Assembly (NCBI RefSeq): GCF_000149955.1
Contig: NC_030989.1
Span: 575,079 to 639,078 of the forward strand
DNA from: Fusarium oxysporum f. sp. lycopersici 4287
Taxonomy: Eukaryota > Ascomycota > Sordariomycetes > Hypocreales > Nectriaceae
DNA length: 64,000 nucleotides
Reading direction: 5' to 3'
Part shown: positions 54,441-64,000 of the stretch, one piece after another
Layout of the letters: the number at the start of each line of letters is the position of its first letter
Position numbering within the stretch: the first letter of the stretch is position 1
Notes under the pieces: generated by a model
What the model saw: only the letters and a program-made list of their open reading frames with translations
Told to the model about the DNA's origin: nothing
The model's database searches: none
Position numbers and translations under genes: made by a program

Positions 54441-57400
54441 CTAATCATCATAGGACTCGTCGGAATCGTAGGATCCCTCAGAACCTTCCAACCCTTCATC
54501 TTCTTCAGATGACTCTTCCTCTTCACCTTCTTCGGGCTTCAGACCGTAATCATCGTGGAAGTAGCTAAGCTCGTGAGTCTGGACCTTGTAGCCCATGTCC
54601 TTGAACGCTGTCTCCATACCCTGGAATTTGTTAGTAATGACCAGAAAAGACAGGGAGTGAAACAAACCTCTTGCATGATCTTGGCGGCAGTGACAACGAT
54701 ATTGCTCTTGCCAGGCTCAAAGCACGGTAGGACAGTCTCAAGAAGAGCAGTCTTGATCTCATCCTCGGTAACGGCTCGCACGCGTCGCAGAACCTCCTTG
54801 CCCCAATCCTTAGGCAGACCACGGACAACACCCTGGACAAAGTTCTGCTGGGCGGCGCTAGGCATGGTGGATTGTTCATCGGCGAACATAACAACGATCT
54901 GGCTGATGGTGCCCTCGAGCAAGTGACGATCAATATCAACTTCACCTTTTGCAATCTTGCTGATGGCCTCCTTAGAGGCCTTGATAGCCTTATACGCATC
55001 GGGTGAGCGGTAGACATGGTATGAGATGATACCAGAGTTGATATCCCGAGAGAAGTAGACGCCGTAAGCGTATCCAGCACCACGAACAGCGTTCCAGAGA
55101 GGACCTTCAGCAGCTTCGAGATATCCAATGGCAACCATGATGGAGGCGAGACGAGGATCGTCGAAGGAGGCCAGGCCTTGGGCTGTTGAGACTGAGTAGG
55201 AGCTCTCCAGAGTAGTCATGGGCACAATGATAGCGCCAACTGATCCAGGGTTGCGACCTTCATCGTTGAGCAGGCTCACAGGCTTAGGAATCTCGACCAT
55301 GTTCTCAGCGACCGTCAGAGACTTAGAGAGCGTGTCCCAAGTAGTCAAGGGGTCCGGAAGAGTTTTTAGATTGGCTGTGACAAGGAAACGGAGGTTCTGG
55401 AAAGTGAAGAGTGAGTCTCGAACGGTGTTGAACCAACCAACAACCTTCTCGGGTTCCTTCTCAAGAAGCTTCTTGAGTCTCTTCAGATAGACTGCGCGAA
55501 CAAGCACACGCTTGGCAACAGCCAGTGAGGACTTTTCCATATGAATAGCAGCGTTGACCTCGCTGGCCATAGATTTGCCATCACGCTTTGACTCAGGGAT
55601 GTCAGCCAAAGCCTTGGTAACGCTGGCTTTGAGTCGCTGGGGATCAAAGATTGAGTCAAACATCATGGTGCGAATCCACTCAACGGCTGCAGCATACTTT
55701 TGAGGCTCAACCTGGAACTGGATCATTATTCCGTCAGGATCGCTGATGTAGCGAGCGGAGTGGAGGGAGTAGCTGATAGTGTCTCGCTCAAGTTCCATGA
55801 CAACTTGCTCAAAACCGACTTGCTTTCCATCACGCATGATGTGTGTGTTGAAAAAGTTGTCGCTAAAGATTGGCATCAGGGGCTTTAGCTCATTGGGTAC
55901 TTGAGAAGTGCCGATGTGGATAGTGATGTGAACAAAGTTGGTGGGAACATCCTCAAATTGGATGAAAAGAGGAAGCTTGCCTTGAGTTGTACCATCAATG
56001 AGTTTCTGTGCCGAGCCACTACCCAGACCGACTGCGCGTGCATGTCCTGAGCGAGCAGTATCCGACTCAATGAAGTGGATAGAATCTGTACTAGGAACAC
56101 TCCAGCGATCGACGACAGAGGCGGGAATGGGCTCATCATTCTTCTTCTTAGCATCTTCGAGACGCTTGGCAAGCTTCTCCAGACCTTCAGCACCCAAATC
56201 CTCCTTGCGCTTGGCAATCCGAGCTTCTTCATCCTTCTTCATCTTGGTGGCCAATTCATGGGAAGGCTTGCCGAGGATTGAGATGTGAGGAGCGTCAGCC
56301 ATCCATTTGCTGAGGAAGTCTCGCCACTGCTGGTCTGTCCACTTCTCCAAAACATCGTACTCTTCCAAATCCTTCAGATCCTTAAGTGTCGAGCCATCTC
56401 GCTTGCCAAAGAGGTAGTCGGTGATGATATTTGTAGCGTAGAAAGACTCGGATGTCTCAGCATGGTACTTGACTTGACGCCTCTCACGACGGATGCACTC
56501 TCTCATGTAATCCATGTCGATAGGCTTCGAGGCAACTTCCTTCAGAAGCTCAAACAGTCGCTTCTCGACAAATTCAAGCTTCTCAGTAGCAACACCTGTG
56601 GGCTGCAGCCAAATGACCATGTCAGGTCGAGGGTCGGTCCAGTAAGAGACCGAACTGGCGAGCTCCTCCTTTTCAACCATGACATTCTCAAGAATGGAGA
56701 CAGAAGAACCACAGAGGTATGTGAGAAGCACATTAAGGGCAGATGATTGGATAAGGTCGTTGCAGTTAGGTCCGAAGAAACCAACGAGGACCTCTCCAAC
56801 GGATTCGTCTTCCTCTGGGAACTCAACGGTCACAATCTGTGTCTCGTTAATCTTTGGGGGTTGGGCGGAGTCAATCCAAGGCCTGTGACTAGTCAGCAAA
56901 GCACAATTCACTAATTATTATGCAACTTACCTCTTGAAAGGGGTATCAAGAGAAGGAATGTCATCCTTGATAGACTCTTCAAAGTCTTCGAGGATGTGGA
57001 TAAGCTCATCTTGGTTGACCTCACCTACAAGAACCAAGCAAAGGTTTCGGGGCTGGTACATGTCCCGATGGAACTGGCGGATACGTTCAGGGGCAAGAAC
57101 TCGAAGAGCATCAGTCATGCCACCAGTCTCGTAACGGAATCCAACGTTTTCGGGATAGAGGAGACGACGGGCCTTGATATCCATGAGCTCAGAGCTGCGG
57201 AATTGCACAGCTTGCATTTCAGAATAGACAACACCAGCATCGTTGCCTTCGCCGTCGATGTGCCAGACCTCGGTCACGATACTCTCATCCGTAATGGTAG
57301 GCAAGATAACATGCTCGAGGTACACAGGGAGAACTTGGGCGAAACCATCCCAACCGGCGGTTTCAAGTGTGTAAGCCGTATGGTCGGTAGCAGTCCAGGC

Positions 57401-57688
57401 GTTTGTGTGGGAGTATGCACGGGAAGAGAGCTTGTCAAGAAGACCCTTGTACTGGTAGCTCTTGGAACCCATAAAGACGAGATGCTCAAGAGTGTGAGGA
57501 GCGCCAGAGTCGTCAAAGATCTCAGTGGCTAAAGTGAAGTAGCCATTGAGCTTAGGACCCTTGCGGTCAGCGACAACAACCTGCATTCCACTACGGTCTG
57601 ACACATATTGAGTGATTGTGCAAGGCGCATAGTCCGTTTTGAAGCTCTGTATCTTGCGGAAATGCGACTTTGAAGGTTCTGGTGACAT
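54441..57688 (-). CDS. M16C metallopeptidase of the SDD3-like (yeast YOL098C) group
   Basis: Exons 57688-56931, 56882-54668 and 54620-54441 total 3153 nt (1050 residues). The inverted zinc motif GAPHTLEHLVFMGS has HxxEH at 65-69. YSEMQAVQFRSSELMDIKAR follows, with a second M16 domain later in the protein (AYGVYFSRDINSGIISYHV). The C-terminus is an acidic tail (EEGEEEESSEEDEGLEGSEG). No presequence is visible, so unlike CYM1 this copy may be cytosolic. The closest named relative I recall is yeast YOL098C/fission yeast Sdd3, whose function is unclear. Introns have normal GT-AG ends (48 and 47 nt). Confidence 0.85.
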
Positions 57689-59317
57689 CTTGAAGTGTTT
57701 GAGGCCTACGAGGCTCCAAATAGAACTTGTTAAGTTAGCAAACTACTTATATATAGAAATTTGAGAGGAGTCAAAGAGATAGAGGAAGAGAGCCGGGCTT
57801 ATATAGTAAGAGCACGTGATAATTTAGTGACGAACGGGATATTATAAGACTGTGAGCGTTTGAGGAAACAAGAATCGGGAGTGGCGCTCATTCAAGCGGA
57901 CGGTGATTGGGTTCGACCAAGAAAAGCAACTGTGTCAAAGAGAAGAAGACATGACTAACTCAATGCTGGTAGCCGCAAGAGAAACGTTTGACATGATGGT
58001 ATAGACGATAACGCTGAGCAGGGCGACTACCGCTGCAACAGCATATCGTGAACGGGGGGTTTTGGGTGACATCACGACAGTGAAAGTGCTTTGTCGATGA
58101 CAGTTATTCCCAATCTGAGAAAAGAAGCAGCTGGCAGCTATTCAGAGTTCAACTCGGACTGCATCCAACTGAAAAGAAAAATCGAGGGTTCCAACCAACT
58201 TCATACAGAGGAACAGGCAGAGTTATGCTGATATACGAATTCTCGCGAATAGCTGTTACACAGCAGCACAGATACTCAAGACCCCGCCATCAAGAGAAGA
58301 ACACTGACAAGGAAGAAACAAGGTTGAAGGACAAGGCAGACAAGGCAGAAACCCACCAAAATATGTGACACGCAATGCAGACAGTACCTGATCACAAGGA
58401 AAATACTTTACGCACCTTCAAAGATTTGTTGCCTAAGTACCGTAAGATAAGGCTGTAGGTTGCTGCGAGTAAGAATGACGAGGAGAGGAGGGGTCCAATC
58501 AGTTACTGGGAATGGGCCTGACGAGAAAAATTACCCCGCTATCGAGGTAGCACTTGGTGTAATTGGTAACAGCAATACGACAGAAGACGGCTGAGGATGC
58601 GCAAGAAAGATTTAAATGGATGGTTTATATGAAGGGGATTGAAATAAGACATTGGATGTGAGCAACCATTTTGTTGAATGGTAGCAACCAACATTGTTTT
58701 AATATCTTTTGCTCCCACATCAACCACAAGCACGAATTAACCTAGGCATCTATCCAGGTATAGCCTCCGCCCTCCTCATAACTTTAGGTAGGAGCACAAG
58801 CCAAATTGCCATCGGCATTCTCAATTTTGGTTGGCACGGTCCTTGTCTTTCCATTCATGACCTCAAGAACAATGCAATCCAAAGATGGGCTTTCATGAAC
58901 AATCCATTAAAGTGGCTTGTGCTCGCCATTGATTGGCTGTACTGCCGCTAAGCGCACTGGCCAAGGTTCAGCCACTCAGTGCTTGGCTTCAGTGGGAAAG
59001 TGGCAGGTGCACCAGGGAGGGAAGCTGTAGTGCTGTCATGACGGCACTGGGAAGTTGCCAGCTTGTGGCTGACTCTCGACTGTAACTTGCGACAGACACC
59101 GACAGCTCATGGCAAGAGCCCAGAGCAAGCCAGAGAATATTGATGATTTACCTTGAACTTTGAGCTGTCCAATTACTATTCGAGTCCCACAAGTGCAACA
59201 TATCAATATTAAGCTCCACGAACAACTCAGCAGCCGTTGTGCTAAACCCACGATACACATCTAGCTTCACCTGACGTTGCTCAACGTTCTTACGATAATA
59301 CACCTCCTTCTGTCACG
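57689..59317. other. Intergenic, between the M16 peptidase and ZW10
   Basis: About 1.6 kb. It includes the small membrane ORF annotated at 57935-58072. The divergent arrangement implies two promoters here. No other gene is supported. Confidence 0.5.
57935..58072 (-). CDS. Possible small membrane ORF, 45 aa
   Basis: ATG to TGA gives 45 residues starting MSPKTPRSRYAVAAVVALLS, a basic head followed by a strong hydrophobic helix (AVAAVVALLSVIVYTI). It is upstream of the M16 gene in a gene-free stretch and too short to judge. Short single-pass proteins of this kind exist in fungi, but a chance frame is as likely. There is no intron. Confidence 0.25.
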   Translation of the reverse strand: MSPKTPRSRYAVAAVVALLSVIVYTIMSNVSLAATSIELVMSSSL

Positions 59318-62085
59318 ATGGCTGCGACAACGGAGCAAGCTCCGCAACAGCTTAGCGACGCTCTCGTCGCCTTCTCCCTCGAAGGTCGATTCCCCGACAA
59401 TATCTCCGTTCTGCCTCCTGTTTCCGAAACCGACCTACAACCTGCGATCCAAGCTCTGGCGAAAGCCAAGCGAGATCTGGAGGTAATATGACTCTATTCA
59501 AACGAACTTCAGCCAGCTATGTTGCTCACGACGCCCACAGGCCGAGCTACACACCATCAATCAAGAAACAAAGCAAGATGTTGATTCCTGGATACGGAAT
59601 TCAAAGACTCTACAGGAGGACATATTCCGCTCGAAGGCGATGGCCAATGAGATTGAACGGCAATCTGAAGCTCCTGATGCTTCTGGCGAGGCGATTCAAG
59701 ACGCGGAGGAAAAAGCGGAGTTCTTGAATCGCGAAGTCCAGTACAGTCAACAGCTGCACGGCGCATTGCAAGGCATCAAACGTGTCAACCAGCTCCTAAG
59801 TGAAGTAGAAGCTGCTAAGAATGAACGCCGCATATTAGACTCGTTACGGCTACTCGAGAGTATGTTATAAAATTCCCATTGCCGATATCATACTCACCAC
59901 TTGACAGAGTCATGGGAAGCAATTGACCAAATTGGTGTAAGCAAAACTTGTCGAGTCATGAAACTTCTGAATCTTCGAAGTTTTGAGCTCAAATCTTCTG
60001 TTCATGAGGTTTTCGACCATATCTGGAAGACATTGATTCATGCGGATATTGAGACACGCCAATTCGCCATTTACAATGCTGTTGAGGGTGAGGAAACTGC
60101 CTCGCAAATACCACTACCGCTAACAAGTCTTAGATGAGCAAATGAATCTCTCCGATGCAGTAGTTGGCCTTCAGGCTTACAAAGAGGTCGACGAGCGTAT
60201 GGAACAGTTGTGGCGAAATGTAGATGCCGCAATCATATCTCCCCGGATGGATATCAAAAACAACACCTTGCCTACTATACAAGCAGATGGAGAGGTCCTG
60301 AAGCTATCAGGAGAAGCATCAAGATCAGTCGATGCTCTACTCACCGACCTAGAAACGTCCTTCACTTTTCTCGCCCAAAAACTTCCTTCTGATCTCTTGC
60401 CACCACTTGGTAACTTTATGATGGCAGACGTAATACCCAAGCTTATTGGGGAGTGGCTGGAGGTTGCAGTACCTTCGTCGTTGAAAGAGATGGACAACTT
60501 CCAGGCCATGATCAAGAGAGCTCGCGAATTCTGCCAGTCGCTGACTCAACATGGATACACGGGCTTCACGGATTTACAAGATTGGGTTGACAATGCGCCA
60601 TCAATATGGCTTGGGAAGTGTCGTGAGACAACGCTCGACTCTGTCCGATCCAAGTTACTTGGCGGAATCGGAGAGTCAAAACAGGTCGAGAAGGTTGAGA
60701 AGCAAATGGTGTCTCTGGCAGAAGGTAAAGAGATCACAAAGACGCCAGGAGGAGCTGCAGCAAATACCGAAGCTGCTGACTGGGGAGCTGATTGGGGTGA
60801 TGCTTGGGAGGAAGATAATGAGCAACCCGAAGTCCAGAACAAATCTGCCTCGAAAGGCCCAGGCTCTGCGAAAGCCGACGAAGACGATGGAGCAGATGCA
60901 TGGGGATGGGATGAAGAGGACACTACTACCGAGGCCAAGGACACCAAAGAAGCCCCCGAGAAGGATGAGGAAGATGACAGTGCTGCTGCTTGGGGTTGGG
61001 GAGAAGAGGACACAACCCAAGAGCCAGTGCAGGCCCCGAAACCCAAGGGCAAAGCCCCTAATGCCCAAAACGAGACTCGAGAGCTTGTGTTAAAGGAGAC
61101 ATATAGCGTGTCGTCAATGCCTGAGCCTGTCCTCGAACTTATTTATGCCATCTTGGAGGACGGCGCTGCACTAACGAGAGACGATGTGGAATATGCGCCT
61201 GTTGCAGCTACAGCGCCTGGTCTCTTTGGTCTGCCAACATTTGCGTTAGCCTTGTTCAGGGCCATCTCACCTCACTACTACTCTAGAAGTGAGGGTGGCA
61301 ACATGTAAGGACATTCCAAGAATCGGCTGAGGGCGTCACTAATCCGGAACAGGTTCCTATACAACGATGCTATGTATCTAGCAGAAAAGCTCTCCGAATT
61401 CGCTGATGGCTGGAAGAAGCGAGACGACTTAACACCTAGGGCGCGAAATATGCTACGGCTTGACAATGACATCAAGAGCTTGCAAGCCTTCGCCAATCGC
61501 AGCTATGCCAACGAGATGAACATCCAAAAGACCATTCTTCGAGATTTCCTTGGTGGAGCGCAAAGTCTGATGCAGCAAGATGAGATGGAGGCTTGTGTCG
61601 AGTTGGCTTCGGCCCGCATCCGTGCCATGGCTTCTGTCTGGAAACCTATCCTCGCTCGTTCAGTCTGGACTCAGGCTTTGGGTTCGTTGGCTGATGCTCT
61701 CGCGACCAAGCTCATCACAGACGTCCTCGAGATGTCGTCCATCGGTCAAGACGAGGCATACAATATTGCAAAAACAATCGCCACAGCTACTGAGCTCGAC
61801 GACCTCTTCCTGCCCAGCACCCTGACAGGAACTGCTAAGTCGGAGGATGAGGTTCCTCAAACAGCTCAGTATGCTCCTAGCTGGCTACGTCTCAAGTATC
61901 TGAGCGAGGTTCTGCAAAGCAATCTCAACGAGGTACGGTATCTGTGGTGTGAAAGTGAATTGAGTCTGTACTTTTCGGTCTCTGAGGTTATAGACCTTAT
62001 TGAGGCTAGCTTCGAGGCAAACTCAAGGACGAGGGATACCATTCGTGAGATTCAGTCCAAACCTACGCCTTTAGCTGGGCGATGA
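59318..62085 (+). CDS. ZW10/Dsl1-like vesicle tethering subunit
   Basis: Five exons (59318-59482, 59541-59859, 59908-60087, 60134-61304, 61353-62085) total 2568 nt (855 residues). Helical segments typical of the ZW10 N-terminus (LQPAIQALAKAKRDLE; QQLHGALQGIKRVNQLLSEV) and a C-terminal domain (ALGSLADALATKLITDVLEM) are visible. Between residues 438 and 510 an acidic, tryptophan-rich loop has DWGADWGDAWEED, DAWGWDEEDTT and AAAWGWGEEDTT. In yeast Dsl1 an acidic loop with Trp-based motifs captures COPI coats on retrograde vesicles, so this loop fits a Golgi-to-ER tether. ZW10 also has a kinetochore role in animals, but fungi of this group usually show the trafficking role. Confidence 0.85.
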
Positions 62086-63750
62086 GAGATGTTTGCATGG
62101 AGATGAGGGCTGTTTGTGAGATATCTTGGAAAGATGCAGCATTTATGACGCTTTAGAAATAAATATGTGATTGTCTGGCTGTTTGAAGCCTTGCTTCATC
62201 TCTGTTCTGTCTTATTTTGTCTTTGTTTTGTCTTGTTTTCATCTCTAATACTCAAATCTGTTGTCAGGAGCAAGTCCACAGCTCATCACCAACAACCACA
62301 CAAACTCACACAATATGAGCAGCTCTATGGATAATAAAGTAGCCATCTACTACAGAAGCATCTCGTTCTTATAAAATCAGCACCATATAGTGCTTTTACC
62401 TCAGGAGCAGCTTTCATGTTCATCGACTTCACTGCAACCTCAAGCTACCCTATACTTCAACCGTGCCGAAAAGTGAGGCCCAGAATCGCTTGTCCGATTA
62501 CGAAGACGATAAGACCCTTGATGTTGGTTTACTTAAGAGTATAATTGGAGTTATTCTGCCATTATGATTTATGGTCACTTGTTTGTGGTCTTTGAACTGA
62601 CATCGGGGAGAAATCATTGTCACAATCACAGGTAACAACCTCACGAGCATTGAGGCTCCGTCACTTCACAGCCTTCAGAAACTGACCAGAAGATCACAGG
62701 CACCAAGAGGCAGACTCATCTGACAGCCATAACTCACCTTGTCCTTGACAGATGACCTCACGTAATGACCTCTCAACACGGCATATCACAATCCACAAAC
62801 TCAATCCGCCTTTCTCACCTTCGTAGCACAAACAATAGACATCGGTCGAGTTTCCCATCGTACCATAATCCAGTGAGCTGACTGACCGGAAACCCATAGC
62901 AAGGCAACAAGCGGAGGAACACAAAAGCAGATAGCACAGCATGAGACAGCTGCCGAGATGTCGCGACGTCATGTCCGCCGGATGAGTTTCTGTAAGAGGG
63001 TGATTCCCTGGCTGGTATGACGACTAAGCATGCCAAGACGGACGTGGATATCTCCAAGACAAGAGGACAGCCAGTGAAAGGAGCTTCGAGCATGGCACAG
63101 CAGCTGTAGGATGCTTCATCGGAGAGAAGCGGACATGATGGCTCTGACCGTGGGTTACAGACAGGTAGTCGCAGGAAAGATTGCGCATTTCAACCCAGGT
63201 CCTCCCTGTGTAATGTCTCGTGCCAGCGCATTCACCGACGAGGCAAACTTTGTCCAACAGTCGGGTGAAATCTCGGTGATGAGTCAATTCATATCAAATC
63301 CTGATGTTGGTTGATGTTTGTTGGTCTCAACAACGAAGGCATGTGCGTAAATTTGATGCCCGGCGAGCAAGCATGCATGAAATGAAACATGCAGCACAAG
63401 CGGAAGCCATGTCCATGAATAGCATATTCGATGAAGCCGCGGGCGATCCGCTGCCGAGTCCCGTAGACCAAAGCAGAGGTCAGAAGAAGGTCCACGTAGC
63501 ATGGCATTGTTGAGCATAGCATAGCATAGCGGCAGTGACAGTTGGTTGAAACGGCGTCAGAAGATTGGACCACAACCATCAAACAATGCCGCACAGATCC
63601 AAAAGGATTCAACGCAGGATCTCAAGAGGCTGAATTTCATGCCTTTCGGTGCTGGTGTTGTGCCTGTGCTGGGCTGGGCAGACTCTTACTTGAGTGTCAG
63701 AGTTAGACCCCCGGTGAGATGAGGCCCCTTCCATCTCCCTCAGAATCCTC
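62086..63750. other. Right-hand intergenic region, little signal
   Basis: About 1.7 kb with no supported gene. A 92-codon minus-strand frame (62694-62972) has a signal-peptide-like start and many Cys, discussed as a weak candidate. Plus-strand frames near 63111-63513 lack support. Confidence 0.5.
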
Positions 63751-63990
63751 TTAGGACACTTGGTCTTGTCTCAGCATATGATGAGATGAGATGGGGCCTG
63801 AGCTCTTACTCGTGGGTCTTTGCGGATGTTTTCCAGAAGCTCCGGGGATGCCATCCGGGCCATAGCTCTCAGAATAAGTTTTCTGAACTGTTCCGAGGCC
63901 CCCGTTCGAGTAGGGAATATCCATGAAATTCTCATCTTTTGCAACTTCTTGTTTGAGTAATTCGTTTGCGTCGTGGATACGTTTAGACAT
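63751..63990 (-). CDS. Right-edge reading frame of unknown function, possibly partial
   Basis: From the ATG at 63990 the frame reads MSKRIHDANELLKQEVAKDE and NFMDIPYSNGGLGTVQKTY. The same stretch is also open in another frame (PELLENIRKDPRVRAQAPSH). Both continue to the window edge, and a GTAAGAG donor sits at about 63807-63813. A gene continuing past the right edge, with one of these frames as an exon, is likely, but I cannot choose between them. No family is recognised. Confidence 0.3.
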   Translation of the reverse strand: MSKRIHDANELLKQEVAKDENFMDIPYSNGGLGTVQKTYSESYGPDGIPGASGKHPQRPTSKSSGPISSHHMLRQDQVS

Positions 63991-64000
63991 GGCCCCCAAG

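Overview
The window is eukaryotic and comes from a filamentous ascomycete, most likely Fusarium (Nectriaceae). The signs are short introns of about 45-76 nt with GTAAGT-like donors and CTAAC/CTGAC branch sites, dense genes on both strands, fungal gene families such as DUF3433, histidine acid phosphatase and nitronate monooxygenase, and a secreted lipase that looks like the Fusarium graminearum FGL1 type. The genus call is inference from remembered family resemblance. No tRNA, rRNA, transposon or CRISPR array was recognised. A 162-base run of N (18838-18999) is an assembly gap.

Layout, 0-17 kb: a left-edge partial DUF3433 membrane protein (-); two small single-pass membrane proteins; a DHCR24-like FAD sterol reductase (-); two adjacent disrupted genes (RING-like, and an unknown family); nitronate monooxygenase (-); a disordered charged protein (-); a 90-residue HeH-motif protein with a 13-nt exon (-); ribosomal protein eL38 (+); an ABM-like protein (-); and a VOC/glyoxalase protein (-).

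17-36 kb: mevalonate kinase ERG12 (+); farnesyl/geranylgeranyltransferase alpha RAM2 (-), with an N-terminal extension and a one-base frameshift; an Mtr2/NTF2-like protein (-); mitochondrial Met-tRNA synthetase (+); NAT9-like acetyltransferase (+); a membrane-anchored histidine acid phosphatase (+); a dynamin-like GTPase (-); mitochondrial bL34m (+); and a secreted class 3 lipase (+).

36-64 kb: RAD7 (-) and RAD16 (+) lie head to head and encode the two partners of the yeast NEF4 damage-recognition complex. Then come ornithine decarboxylase (-) with a 757-nt upstream stretch lacking any ATG, presequence protease CYM1 (-), taxilin (+), CAAX protease STE24 (+), an SDD3-like M16 peptidase (-) and a ZW10/Dsl1-like tethering subunit (+). 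The last 1.9 kb holds little beyond an unresolved reading frame at the right edge.

Functional threads: ERG12, RAM2 and STE24 act at successive points of isoprenoid supply, protein prenylation and CAAX processing. CYM1, bL34m and MSM1 serve mitochondria. RAD7 and RAD16 form one complex. Exon structures were checked by reading frames and length divisibility. Four genes (the two at 6.2-8.7 kb, RAM2 and CYM1) do not close cleanly; in RAM2 and CYM1 the breaks sit in or near homopolymers, which points to assembly indels rather than gene decay.
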